The notes under the pieces were generated by a model. It did no database searches. It was not told where the DNA came from and saw only the letters and a list, made by a program, of their open reading frames with translations. Both the position numbers and the translations under genes were made by a program. Source: Hyphomicrobiales bacterium (GTDB lineage Bacteria; Pseudomonadota; Alphaproteobacteria; Rhizobiales; Rhizobiaceae). Taken from it: 64,000 nt of DNA. The stretch covers positions 44,066 through 108,065 of the forward strand of contig UCJD01000004.1 in assembly GCA_900472605.1 (NCBI GenBank), given 5' to 3'. Of the stretch, positions 35,635 through 44,452 are shown piece after piece; positions within the stretch are counted from its first letter, which is position 1; every line of letters begins with the position of its first letter.

Positions 35635-37932
35635 CTACTGCGCGGCCGCGCCGGTGACCGTCACCGGGACACCCTTGTAGGCAGGCGTGCCCGAAATGCG
35701 GTCGTAAGCGGAGAGCGCGATCAACGCGTTCATTTCCGGGTAGTAGCCGGCAATCGATCCCTTGGGAATATTGTACTCGATCGCGGTCAGGCCGCGCGCG
35801 CTGCGCGACTTTCCATCAGCCGATGGCAGGGCTTCGACATTGATGATGTCGCCATCCGACAAGCCGCGTTTGGCAAGATCATCCCTGTTCATGAAGATGA
35901 CGTCGCGGCGGCCGAAAACGCCGCGGTAGCGGTCATCCATACCGTAGATCGTCGTGTTGTACTGGTCGTGGCTGCGCAGCGTCGTGAGCACAAGTGCGTC
36001 GGGGTTCTTGACCAGCGGGTCCTCATGCAGGCCGCGGCCGATGAGGAAGTTCGCCTTGCCGCTTTCCGTCTTCCAGCGGCGCTCCGAGGCGGGTACGTCC
36101 AGCCTGAAACCGCCGCGCACGCGCACGCGCTTGTTGAAGTCGAAGAAATCCGGAAAGACGATTTCGATCTTGTCGCGGATACTGTCGTAATCGGCAATCA
36201 TGCCATCCCAATCGATGCCATAGCGATCACCCAGCGTCGCCTTGGCGATGCCGGCGACGATGGCGGGCTCGGATTTCAACATCTCGCTCGGCGGGTTCAG
36301 GAAGCCGCGCGACGCGTGCACCATCGACATGGAGTCCTCGACGGTCACCGATTGCGGGCCCGACGCCTGTGTGTCGAGATCGGTGCGGCCAAGGCATGGC
36401 AGAATGATCGAAGTCTTGGCGATCAACAGATGTGAGCGGTTGAGCTTGGTGGTGATGTGCACCGCGAGGTCCAGCTTGCGCATCGCCTCGAAGGTGAAGT
36501 CGGTGTCGGACATGGCGACGGCCAGATTGCCGCCAAGGCAAATCAGCGCCTTCGACTTGCCCTCCATGATCGCTTCCACTGACTCGACCGCGTTGTGCCC
36601 CTTCATGTCGGTCGGGCGGAAGCCGAAGGCTTTCTCCATTCCGTCGATCAGAGCTTTGTTGGGGATCTCGGTAATGCCGACAGTCCGGTCACCCTGGACG
36701 TTGGAATGGCCGCGCAGCGGGCAGATGCCGGCGCCCGGGCGGCCGATATTGCCGCGCAGCATCAGGAGATTGGCGAGCTGCTGCACATTTCCCGTGCCGT
36801 TGCTGTGCTGCGTGATCCCCATGCCGTAGCAAAGGATGACGCTCTTGGCTTTCACATAGACGTCGGCGGCGCTCTTCAGCGCCTCCCGCGTCAGGCCGGA
36901 TACGGTGACGATGCTGTCCCAGCTTGTGTTGTCGATATCCTCGCGCAGCGCCTCGAGACCTGTCGTGTGCTCGGCGATGAAGGCGCGATCGAGCACGCCT
37001 GGACCGCCTGCGGCAAGATCCGCATCATCGATTTCGAACACGCACTTCATCAGGCCCTTGAGTGCTGCGAGATCGCCGCCGGTGCGGACCTGATGATAGG
37101 CCGAGGCGATCCGTGTCGACGACAGCGTCGCCATTTCGACCGGGTCTTGCGGCGAGGCGAATTTCTCGAGCGCGCGCTCCTTCAGCGGGTTGAAGACAAT
37201 GATCGGTACGCCGCGACGCGAGGCTTCGTGCAGCGTCGCCATCATGCGCGGATGGTTGGTGCCCGGATTGTGACCGAAGCTGAAGATCGCATCCGTGTGG
37301 TCGAAATCCTCAAGGACGACCGTGCCCTTGCCGACGCCGATCGACTTCGGCAGGCCGACGCTCGTCGCCTCGTGGCACATGTTCGAGCAGTCGGGAAAAT
37401 TGTTGGTGCCATAGGCGCGCACCAGAAGCTGATAGAGAAAGGCGGCCTCGTTGGACGCGCGCCCGGAGGTATAGAACTCCGCCTGGTGCGGATCCTCCAG
37501 CCGATTGAGCTCGGCGCCGATGCGCGCGAAAGCATCGTCCCATTCGATCACCTCGTAGCGATCGGTCTCGGCGTTGTAGATCATCGGGTGCGTCAGGCGA
37601 CCTTCGTCCTCGAGGCTGTGGTCGGTCCATTCCCACAATTCGGACACCGTATGCTCGGCGAAGAAGCTTGGGTCGACACGCTTTGCGGTGGATTCCCATG
37701 TAATCGCCTTGGCGCCGTTTTCGCAGAATTCGAAAGACGAGGTGTGCTTGGGATCCGGCCACGCACAACCGGGACAATCGAAGCCCTCGGGCTTGTTGGC
37801 CTTCAGAAGTGTTGCTGTCCCCTGGGCGACGACCTGCTGGTGGGCGAGAGTTTTGGCGACGGCGCGCAGGGCGCCCCACCCACCGGCCGGTGCGTCGTAT
37901 TTCTCAATTCCCTCGGGTCGCTTCTTCGCCAT
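35635..37932 (-). CDS. FdhF/YdeP-family molybdopterin oxidoreductase, 765 aa
   Basis: Molybdopterin-guanine-dinucleotide enzyme of the formate-dehydrogenase alpha superfamily, YdeP-like branch. The N-terminus carries KPEGFDCPGCAWPD, the cysteine pair typical of YdeP proteins. Mid-protein segments include YTSGRASNEAAFLYQLLVR, MCHEATSVGL and ILCYGMGITQHSNGTGNVQQLANLLMLRGNIGRPGAGICPLRGHSNVQGDRT, which binds the cofactor. The C-terminal MopB domain has LTTLRSHDQYNTTIYG. Length matches E. coli YdeP. No selenocysteine codon is seen in frame and no partner subunit, fdhD or electron carrier is adjacent. Start at MAKKRPEG; GGAGAAGCAGG lies upstream. The substrate of the family is not settled; YdeP is linked to acid resistance in E. 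coli. Confidence 0.88.
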   Translation of the reverse strand: MAKKRPEGIEKYDAPAGGWGALRAVAKTLAHQQVVAQGTATLLKANKPEGFDCPGCAWPDPKHTSSFEFCENGAKAITWESTAKRVDPSFFAEHTVSELWEWTDHSLEDEGRLTHPMIYNAETDRYEVIEWDDAFARIGAELNRLEDPHQAEFYTSGRASNEAAFLYQLLVRAYGTNNFPDCSNMCHEATSVGLPKSIGVGKGTVVLEDFDHTDAIFSFGHNPGTNHPRMMATLHEASRRGVPIIVFNPLKERALEKFASPQDPVEMATLSSTRIASAYHQVRTGGDLAALKGLMKCVFEIDDADLAAGGPGVLDRAFIAEHTTGLEALREDIDNTSWDSIVTVSGLTREALKSAADVYVKAKSVILCYGMGITQHSNGTGNVQQLANLLMLRGNIGRPGAGICPLRGHSNVQGDRTVGITEIPNKALIDGMEKAFGFRPTDMKGHNAVESVEAIMEGKSKALICLGGNLAVAMSDTDFTFEAMRKLDLAVHITTKLNRSHLLIAKTSIILPCLGRTDLDTQASGPQSVTVEDSMSMVHASRGFLNPPSEMLKSEPAIVAGIAKATLGDRYGIDWDGMIADYDSIRDKIEIVFPDFFDFNKRVRVRGGFRLDVPASERRWKTESGKANFLIGRGLHEDPLVKNPDALVLTTLRSHDQYNTTIYGMDDRYRGVFGRRDVIFMNRDDLAKRGLSDGDIINVEALPSADGKSRSARGLTAIEYNIPKGSIAGYYPEMNALIALSAYDRISGTPAYKGVPVTVTGAAAQ

Positions 37933-38153
37933 GGTCCTGCTTCTCCACACTCTGTCCAGCCAGCATAACACCTGTCGATGCCGCGCTGCACTATACCGAA
38001 GCATAGGATGTTGCCATAGCTCTGTAAGCGCAACCCGAAGCCACGAAATGCGCTTAACTGATCCTAGGAGACATGCCAATGGTGCACGCGACGCGGCCGG
38101 GATCCGTCGCCCCTCCTCGTGCGGATGCAATGAAACGGTTGACATGAAATCAC

Positions 38154-38188
38154 AAAAAAACGGATTGGCGCAGGACCGCGCCAATCCG
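38154..38188 (-). terminator. Rho-independent terminator of the Hint protein gene
   Basis: CGGATTGGCGC (38161-38171) and GCGCCAATCCG (38178-38188) pair perfectly over 11 bp with a six-base loop. On the minus strand the stem is followed by seven T residues (A-run 38154-38160 on the plus strand). It lies 33 bp beyond the stop at 38222. Confidence 0.9.
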
Positions 38189-38221
38189 CTATGGAGAGCT
38201 TGAATTGCGATACGACCGTTA

Positions 38222-39142
38222 TCAGCCGACCAATTCGCCGGCGCGGCTTGAAATGCGCCGCGAAACGGTCTTGAGCGGATCACGCATCGGAACGATGGGC
38301 GAAACACCGAGCAACAGCAAAGCCTTCAGATGCTGTCGTCCAGTTTCTTCGCCGACCACAGGCGCATAGGGCGTCATGCGAGGGCGGCGCTCGACCGGAT
38401 AGAGTTGCTCAAGCTCGACAAAATTATCGAAGTTCTCGTAGTCGCTGCCGCGAAGCTGGAATGTCTCGACCGGCGTGCCATCGGCGATCACCACGTCATG
38501 GCTGTCGAGCAACACGTTGTAGTATTCGATCGCTTCCCTGTCATCGGGCAAGGCCGATACGATTGAGCTGTCGTTGATCAGCTCCTTCACGCGGACGAGA
38601 GCACCATCGACGTAAAGGGCGTGGCCAGCCGAAATGTAGAGATCCTGGGTCGGCATGCCGTCATCGAGCGCGCCCTTCGAGATGCGCACCGGCATAACGC
38701 TCGGGTGCCAGGACGCGACGCTCTTGCGAAATGTCTGGCGGCCGATCCAGCGGATTGGCTTGGCTTCGCCCGAAATCGTTTCGACGAGATCGCCGAGGCG
38801 CAGATCTTCGATCGCTACTTCGCCAGTGGGGGTCGCGATCAGCGTGCCGCGTAGCAGGCATTTCGCGCCGCCGTCGCCACCACCCGAGCTTCCGCCACCG
38901 CCGCCGCCGGAATTACCGCCGCCACCGTAAGCACCGCCGCCTCCGCCTCCATGTCCGCCGCCGCCATGTCCGCCGCCGCGACCGCCGCCCCAGTTACGCC
39001 CCATTGCTTTCGCGGGTGAAGAGGCGATTGCCATGGTCGCAACCGCTATGCCGGCAACTCTTGCGCTGGTAGCCGCAGCAACACCGAGAAAATGTCGGCG
39101 TGCACGGTTAGAGGGTGTTTCTTCCGGGTCCATCGATGACAT
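38222..39142 (-). CDS. Tat-exported Gly-rich Hint-domain protein, 306 aa
   Basis: The N-terminus has a twin-arginine signal: ARRHFLG (Arg15-Arg16) followed by an Ala-rich hydrophobic segment and a likely cleavage near SPAKA-MG (residue 46). A Gly-rich stretch (about 49-92, mostly Gly with His, Ser and Asn) follows. Residues about 95-250 form a Hint_2-type domain beginning CLLRGTLIATPTGEVAIEDLRLGDLV, with SAGHALYVDG as the block containing the catalytic His and VIADGTPVETFQLRG later. Hint domains of inteins and hedgehog proteins perform self-cleavage through the N-terminal Cys, present here. GGAGAG lies before the ATG and a strong terminator follows. It is monocistronic. Role unknown; exported autoprocessing protein is an inference. 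Confidence 0.85.
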   Translation of the reverse strand: MSSMDPEETPSNRARRHFLGVAAATSARVAGIAVATMAIASSPAKAMGRNWGGGRGGGHGGGGHGGGGGGAYGGGGNSGGGGGGSSGGGDGGAKCLLRGTLIATPTGEVAIEDLRLGDLVETISGEAKPIRWIGRQTFRKSVASWHPSVMPVRISKGALDDGMPTQDLYISAGHALYVDGALVRVKELINDSSIVSALPDDREAIEYYNVLLDSHDVVIADGTPVETFQLRGSDYENFDNFVELEQLYPVERRPRMTPYAPVVGEETGRQHLKALLLLGVSPIVPMRDPLKTVSRRISSRAGELVG

Positions 39143-39459
39143 AATGCTCTCCGTCTTTTGGGTTACACCTATCTATTTCTGATTGCTGTTAACCATCCTA
39201 CACCAACTTCATCCGCGATAAACTCAGCCGAATAGGTTCGCAGCTACTCAAATAGCGGTAGTCAATACACGACAACCAAACCCGCGCGAACGTCGATAAA
39301 CTGACAACCTTAAAGCGACATTTGAGAATGGATATCTCCGTGGCCGGACGCTCATATTTCGCTGAATGCTCTTATTTAAGGATAGTCACGGTCTGAAGGC
39401 TCTGGGCAGGCAGTGCGCAGTTCTGCCTGCCTTGCCGCCTTCCGGGTCCGAAATGCTCG
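39143..39459. other. Intergenic region between Hint gene and glycan operon
   Basis: No gene is seen in these 317 bases. The part near 39143-39380 is AT-richer and should hold the promoter of the Hint gene on the minus strand, though no clear boxes were assigned. A nine-base hairpin, GGCAGGCAG (39405-39413) with CTGCCTGCC (39423-39431), lies about 30 bp after the stop of the glycan operon and may end it; it lacks a T-run. Confidence 0.45.
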
Positions 39460-40641
39460 TCAACCCGCCTTGGCGATCACGGGCGCGGACGGCGCGAGGC
39501 TGCCTGCGATGGCGTCCACGACCTCATCGAGCTCCGCGTTGGTCATCTGCACAAAGAGTGGCAGAATGACCGTCCGGTTCTGGGCATTGACGCTGTTTTC
39601 AAGGTCACCCGAAACCCTGTGCGAGCTCTCCGCCGAATACGCCGGCTCGAGATGGCTGTTCATGATGCCACGTCGCGTCGAAATGCTGCGATCAAGCAGG
39701 CTTTGCATGAATTCCTGCTGGTCCAGATGATCGGGGAGTGTTGTGCAATAACTCTGCCAATTGCTGCGTGCCCAGTCTGGCTCGACAGGCGTGCGCATAC
39801 CTTCGACCGCGTCGAGAGCTCTCGTATATGCGGCGGCAATCGCGCGCCGCTTGGTAACGATCTCGGGCAGTCGCTTCAGCTGCTCGCGGCCTACAGCGGC
39901 CTGCATGTCTGTCATTCGGTAGTTGAAACCGACCTCGGGGTAGCTTTCGTAGATCACCTGTTTCGAGCCATGGCGCACGCTGTCGGTGACGCTCATGCTG
40001 TGCTGGCGCCAAAGGCGGAAATTCCGGTCATACTCCGGGTTCGCCGTCGTCAGCATGCCACCGTCACCCGTGGTCACCACCTTGCGGGGATGGAAGGAAA
40101 AGCAGGCGATGTCGCCGTGCGGCTTGCCGATCTTCTCCCAACGCCCCTTCCAGAGGATCTCGCTGCCCGTTGCGCAGGCGGCGTCCTCGATAACAGGTAT
40201 GGCGTGCCGCTCGGCGATCGCGACGATGCGGCTCAGATCGCACGGCATGCCGAGCTGATGGACGCAGATGATCGCCTTGGTTTGCGGCGTGATGGCCGCC
40301 TCTATCAAATCGGGATCAATGTTGAAGCCCGTGGCCTCGATATCGACGAAGACGGGCGTCGCATTGCAGTAACGGATCGCATTCGCGGTCGCGATGAAGG
40401 AATGGCTGACGGTGATGACCTCGTCGCCGGCTGCGACGCCGACAGCAAGCAGAGCAAGGTGTAGCGCTGTCGTGCAGTTCGAGACCGCGCAGGCGTGCGA
40501 GGCGCCGACGAACTCGGCGAACTCGCGTTCAAAGGCTGCGACTTCTGGGCCTTGCGTGACCCAGCCGGACAGGATGACACGGCGGACTGCCTCGACCTCC
40601 TGCTCGTCGAGAACAGGTTTTGCGACAGGAATTTGGCTCAT
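39460..40641 (-). CDS. DegT/DnrJ/EryC1 sugar aminotransferase, 393 aa
   Basis: PLP-dependent aminotransferase for a nucleotide-activated keto-sugar. It starts IPVAKPVLDEQEVEAVRRVILSGWVTQGPEVAAFEREFAEFVG, the classic opening of the family. The PLP-contacting VIEDAACATGS and the internal-aldimine Lys in CFSFHPRKVVTTGDGG are present, with GFNYRMTDMQAAVG after it. It is the last gene of a six-gene minus-strand operon and overlaps the epimerase stop by four bases (ATGA). Substrate specificity (C3 or C4 amination) cannot be told; the partner is probably the keto-sugar made by the upstream epimerase/dehydratase. Confidence 0.9.
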   Translation of the reverse strand: MSQIPVAKPVLDEQEVEAVRRVILSGWVTQGPEVAAFEREFAEFVGASHACAVSNCTTALHLALLAVGVAAGDEVITVSHSFIATANAIRYCNATPVFVDIEATGFNIDPDLIEAAITPQTKAIICVHQLGMPCDLSRIVAIAERHAIPVIEDAACATGSEILWKGRWEKIGKPHGDIACFSFHPRKVVTTGDGGMLTTANPEYDRNFRLWRQHSMSVTDSVRHGSKQVIYESYPEVGFNYRMTDMQAAVGREQLKRLPEIVTKRRAIAAAYTRALDAVEGMRTPVEPDWARSNWQSYCTTLPDHLDQQEFMQSLLDRSISTRRGIMNSHLEPAYSAESSHRVSGDLENSVNAQNRTVILPLFVQMTNAELDEVVDAIAGSLAPSAPVIAKAG

Positions 40642-41612
40642 GCCGCTTCTCCGGTGCTCAGCATCTTCTCATGCCGCCACCAGGCGACCAGATCGCGCAG
40701 CCCTTCTTCCATGCTGATTTCGGATTTGAAGCCGAGCATGGTCTCAGCCTTGACTGTCGAGGCAAGGCGACGAGGAACGGCGTTGACCTTGCGCGCCGGC
40801 CCATACTGCACATCCATCGATGCGCCCATAACCTTCATCAGCAGTTCGGCGAGATCGCGCAGGCTGGTCTCCTCGCCGCTCGCCACGTTGAACACTTCGT
40901 CGGTCACATCCGACTTCGCCGCAAGCAGGTTGACGCGGGCGATATCGTGGACATGCACGAAATCCATGGTCGATAGGCCGTCACCGTGGATGATGGGCGG
41001 CTGGCCGTTGGCGATGCGCTCCATCCAGCGGATCAGCACCTCGGTGTAGACGCCGTGCACGTCCATGCGCGGTCCGTAGACGTTGAAGTAGCGAAGCGCG
41101 ACGTAGCGCAGGCCGTACATCTCCGCGAAGCTTCTGAGCAGCCCCTCGTTGAACGCCTTGGCGGCGCCGTAGATCGTGCGGTTGTTGTAGGGATGGTGAT
41201 CCTCGGTAGTCGGGAAGCTCTCAGCAAGGCCGAGCACGGAGGCGGACGATGCCGCGACAACCTTGGAAACCTTCGCTTCCACTGCCGCCTCGAGCACATC
41301 GAAGGTGCCGCCGGCGAGAACATCGAAGGCCAGACGCGGCTCTTCGGCGCATTGGGTGATGCGGATGGCCGCCTGGTGAAACACCGTGTCGATGCCGGCG
41401 AATGTTTCCTTCAGAAGCTTGCGGTCGCGGATATCGCCCTCGATGATCGTGACGGGTGCCGCCTTGATCGCCTCGGCCAGATTTTCCCGGCGGCCGCGCC
41501 CGAAGTTGTCGATGATGACGATCTCGCGAGGCTCTTCCAGCGCAACGAGGTCCGCGATATGCGAGCCGATGAGGCCCGCACCGCCGGTGATCAGAATTCG
41601 CTGGTTCTTCAT
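40638..41612 (-). CDS. NAD-dependent nucleotide-sugar epimerase/dehydratase, 324 aa
   Basis: Extended short-chain dehydrogenase acting on a UDP- or GDP-sugar. The N-terminal ITGGAGLIGSHIAD binds NAD; catalytic Tyr and Lys are in IYGAAKAFNE, with the Ser in AASSASVLG upstream; RYFNVYGPRMDVHGVYTEV is the sugar-binding loop. Length is normal for UDP-glucose 4-epimerase/WbpP-like enzymes. Start at MKNQRILITG has GGAG five bases before; an upstream in-frame start at 41915 lies inside the preceding gene and is rejected. It sits between an acetyltransferase and an aminotransferase, the usual trio for an N-acylated aminosugar. Confidence 0.88.
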   Translation of the reverse strand: MKNQRILITGGAGLIGSHIADLVALEEPREIVIIDNFGRGRRENLAEAIKAAPVTIIEGDIRDRKLLKETFAGIDTVFHQAAIRITQCAEEPRLAFDVLAGGTFDVLEAAVEAKVSKVVAASSASVLGLAESFPTTEDHHPYNNRTIYGAAKAFNEGLLRSFAEMYGLRYVALRYFNVYGPRMDVHGVYTEVLIRWMERIANGQPPIIHGDGLSTMDFVHVHDIARVNLLAAKSDVTDEVFNVASGEETSLRDLAELLMKVMGASMDVQYGPARKVNAVPRRLASTVKAETMLGFKSEISMEEGLRDLVAWWRHEKMLSTGEAA

Positions 41613-41614
41613 GA

Positions 41615-42325
41615 CTACTCCACGCTTTTTACAGTTGAGGGATCGGAGTCTTCGCGCCACCGGATGAACTTTGCCGGCACGCCGGCAACGACAGAGAACG
41701 GTTCCACATCCGCTACGACCACCGCGCCGGCGCCGACGATCGCGCCCTTGCCGACGGTGACGCCAGGCAGGATGGTGGCGTTGGTGCCGATATCGGCCCA
41801 GGCGCCGATGCGCACCGGCTTGATTTCGAGGTCGGTGCGGATGATCGGCACGTCCACCGGAAGCGCGGTATGGCTGGAGCCGAGAACCTTGGCGCCCGGT
41901 CCCCAGCCGACGCATTCCTCTATAATCAGGTTGCGCGCGTCGAAATATGCCTGCGGCCCGATCCAGCTGTTGTCGCCGATCTTGCAGGTGCCGTCGAAAC
42001 GCCCCTGGATGTAGGCCTGGGCGCCGATGAACACGCCGTTGCCGATTTCGAATGTTTCTGGATGCTTGAACCCGACCCCGCTGCCGACCTGCAGGCCAGA
42101 GCCGCAGGAGCGCGTGAAGCTGTTCCAGATCACCTTGCGCATGAACGCATCGACGAAGCCGTCGCCATTGGCGAAACGCGCGTAGAGCTCAACCAAGCCC
42201 GCCAGCCCGTAGGTCTGGCGCAGTTCTTTGGCGAGTTCGCTCTGATAGAGCGGATCGGTGGCACTTTCCTTCAGCCCGTGCACCGATTGGACAAGGCGGA
42301 CGAGGGGGGCTGGATCAGCTGACAT
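41615..42325 (-). CDS. Hexapeptide-repeat (LbH) acyltransferase, 236 aa
   Basis: Left-handed beta-helix acetyl- or acyltransferase. From about residue 80 onward the sequence shows hexapeptide periodicity (IGNGVFIGAQAYI, IGDNSWIGPQAYF, RIGAWADIGTNATILPGVTVGKGAIVGAGAVVVADV), ending in SVVAGVPAKFIR, the standard tail of WbbJ-type enzymes. The N-terminal 70 residues are helical and not recognised. It ends two bases before the epimerase start and overlaps the preceding aminotransferase by 11 bp. Likely acylates an aminosugar during glycan precursor synthesis. Confidence 0.85.
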   Translation of the reverse strand: MSADPAPLVRLVQSVHGLKESATDPLYQSELAKELRQTYGLAGLVELYARFANGDGFVDAFMRKVIWNSFTRSCGSGLQVGSGVGFKHPETFEIGNGVFIGAQAYIQGRFDGTCKIGDNSWIGPQAYFDARNLIIEECVGWGPGAKVLGSSHTALPVDVPIIRTDLEIKPVRIGAWADIGTNATILPGVTVGKGAIVGAGAVVVADVEPFSVVAGVPAKFIRWREDSDPSTVKSVE

Positions 42326-43421
42326 AAGCGTCCTGCTCCACCGCGGCTACGACCTCTTCGACCTGGCGCATCGTCAATTCGGGGTAGATCGGCAGCGACA
42401 GCACCTCGCGTGCCGCTGCTTCCGAAACCGGGAAATCGCCGATCTGGTAGCCCAGATCCGCATGCGCTTCCTGCAGGTGCACCGGTACGGGATAGTGCAG
42501 TCCGGTGTGGATGCCTTCGTCACGCAACGCCTGTTGCAGGTGATCGCGATCAGGCGTGCGCACCGCATAGACGTGATACACGTGGCGGCGGTCGGTTGCC
42601 GCGACCGGCGCCTGGACGCTTCTCGATCCGGCGAGCAGAGCCGAGTAACGCGCGGCGCGCGTGCGCCGGGCTTCGGTCCAGTCTTCGAGATGGCGGAGCT
42701 TGATCCTGAGGATCGCGCCCTGGATCTCGTCCATCCGGTAGTTGTAGCCTTTCATCACATGGTGATAGCGCTTCTCCTGGCCCCAATCGCGCAGCATGCG
42801 CATCGCCTTGGCCTGCTCGTCGTCATTGGTAACGATGATGCCGCCTTCGCCGCAAGCGCCGAGGTTCTTGCCCGGATAAAAGCTGAAGCTGCCTGAAAGC
42901 CCGATGCTGCCGGCGCGCTTGCCCTTGTATTCGGCGCCATGCGCCTGGCACGCATCTTCGATGATGGGCAGACCATATTTGTCGGCGATCGCCTGGATGG
43001 CGTCCATATCGGCCATCTGACCATAGAGATGAACCGGGATGATCGCCTTGGTCTTGCGGGTGATCGCGGCTTCCAGCTTCGCCGGGTCCATGGTGAGCGT
43101 TACCGGCTCCACATCGACGAAAACCGGCCGGGCGCCCGTGTAGCAGATGGCCGCGGTCGTTGCGACGAAGGTCAGCGATACGGTGACGACCTCGTCATCG
43201 GGCCCGACGCCGGCCGCGAGCAGCGACAGGTGCAGGGCGCTTGTGCCAGTGTTGACGGCGATGGCGTGTTTCGTGCCGCAATAGCGGGCGAATTCCTCTT
43301 CAAAGCGCGCCACTTCCTCGCCGAGCACGTAATGGCCGGATGCAAGCACGCGCAGAACGGCGGCATCGACATCGTCCTTGATAGACGCGTATTGAGCCTT
43401 CAGGTCGAGCAACGGGATCAT
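42315..43421 (-). CDS. DegT/DnrJ/EryC1 aminotransferase (WbpE-like), 368 aa
   Basis: Second sugar aminotransferase of the operon. It begins MIPLLDLKAQYASIKDDVDAAVLRVLASGHYVLGEEVARFEEEFA, the pattern of the WbpE/QdtB/FdtB group that aminates C3 of a nucleotide keto-sugar. PLP features are VNTGTSALHLSLLAAG, PIIEDACQAHGAEY and the Lys in SFYPGKNLGACGEGG. It overlaps the Gfo-family gene by four bases (ATGA), matching the WbpB-WbpE coupling known from Pseudomonas aeruginosa, where the dehydrogenase makes the 3-keto sugar that this enzyme aminates. Confidence 0.9.
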   Translation of the reverse strand: MIPLLDLKAQYASIKDDVDAAVLRVLASGHYVLGEEVARFEEEFARYCGTKHAIAVNTGTSALHLSLLAAGVGPDDEVVTVSLTFVATTAAICYTGARPVFVDVEPVTLTMDPAKLEAAITRKTKAIIPVHLYGQMADMDAIQAIADKYGLPIIEDACQAHGAEYKGKRAGSIGLSGSFSFYPGKNLGACGEGGIIVTNDDEQAKAMRMLRDWGQEKRYHHVMKGYNYRMDEIQGAILRIKLRHLEDWTEARRTRAARYSALLAGSRSVQAPVAATDRRHVYHVYAVRTPDRDHLQQALRDEGIHTGLHYPVPVHLQEAHADLGYQIGDFPVSEAAAREVLSLPIYPELTMRQVEEVVAAVEQDAYVS

Positions 43422-44452
43422 GCTATCAGCCTTGCCTGTTCGAGTTCGATGACACGGCCGCGCTGGGCAAGCGATTGCGTTGCGGCCTCAAGGATACGCA
43501 CCACGCGCAGGCCGGCGTGGCCATCGGCGAGCGGCTGCGTCTTGTTGGCGACGCAGTCGACGAATTGCTTCAGTTCGCGGCCGAGCGCTTCCGTCATGTC
43601 GAGCTGCGGTGCATACATGTCGCCGGTGCGATAGCCGACGCGCATCTCGTAGACCTTGTCGCCGTTCTGCTCCGGGCTACTGAGCGTAATGCCCTTGTCG
43701 TAGACCTTGATCTTTTCGCTGGGCTCGAGATCGTCATAGACAATCATCTTGTTGCTTCCGCCGATCAGCGTGCGGCGCACCTTTACAGGCGCGAGCCAGT
43801 TCACGTGGATATGAGCAATGAGCTTGCTTTCGAAGAACAGCGTGAGATAGGCGATATTCTCCGGCTCGCCGGCGACATGCCCCATACCTGTTGCGGACAC
43901 CGCGACCGGCTTTTCCGGCAGCACGTAGTCCATGATCGAGAGATCGTGCACCGCCAGATCCCAGACCACGCTGACGTCATGCTGGAAAAGGCCGAGATTG
44001 ACGCGCACGGAGTCGTAATAATAGACGTCGCCGAGACCGGTCTCGATGATCTCCCGCATCTTGCGGACGGCGCCGGTGTGGATGAACGTGTGGTCAACCG
44101 CAAGGATGAGCCCCCGGCGGGTGGCTTCTTCCACCATGCGCCGCGCCTCTTCCGAGGTCGAAGCCATCGGCTTTTCGACGAACACATGCTTGCCGGCCAT
44201 CATCGCCTGCATGGCAAGCTTGTAATGGGCGAAGACAGGTGTGGCGATCGCGATCGCGTCGACGCGTGGGTCGCGCAGGACCTCATCGAAATCATCGGTG
44301 ATCTGGACGGTCGGATAGCGCATCTGCACGGCGCCAAGCCGGTCCTTCTTCAGATCGCAAACCCACAGCAGCTGTGCGCCCGGCGTTTCCGCAAAGTTTC
44401 GGACCAGATTGGGTCCCCAATAGCCATAACCGACGACGGCGATACCGATCAT
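43418..44452 (-). CDS. Gfo/Idh/MocA oxidoreductase (WbpB-like), 344 aa
   Basis: NAD(H)-dependent sugar dehydrogenase. It begins MIGIAVVGYGYWGPNLVRNFAE, the Rossmann motif seen in WbpB/WlbA enzymes that oxidise C3 of UDP-GlcNAc uronic acid. The family motif VFVEKPMAS contains the catalytic-region Lys, and DLAVHDLSIMDYVL holds the usual Asp/His pair. With the DegT gene downstream and the hexapeptide acetyltransferase upstream it forms the WbpB-WbpE-WbpD set for a 3-acetamido sugar. The UDP-sugar dehydrogenase (WbpA) that would supply its substrate is not in this window. Confidence 0.88.
   Translation of the reverse strand: MIGIAVVGYGYWGPNLVRNFAETPGAQLLWVCDLKKDRLGAVQMRYPTVQITDDFDEVLRDPRVDAIAIATPVFAHYKLAMQAMMAGKHVFVEKPMASTSEEARRMVEEATRRGLILAVDHTFIHTGAVRKMREIIETGLGDVYYYDSVRVNLGLFQHDVSVVWDLAVHDLSIMDYVLPEKPVAVSATGMGHVAGEPENIAYLTLFFESKLIAHIHVNWLAPVKVRRTLIGGSNKMIVYDDLEPSEKIKVYDKGITLSSPEQNGDKVYEMRVGYRTGDMYAPQLDMTEALGRELKQFVDCVANKTQPLADGHAGLRVVRILEAATQSLAQRGRVIELEQARLIA

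Noticed and set aside
39366..39730. Plus-strand frames antisense to the last glycan gene
   Set aside because: They mirror a clearly coding DegT gene and show no domain or SD.
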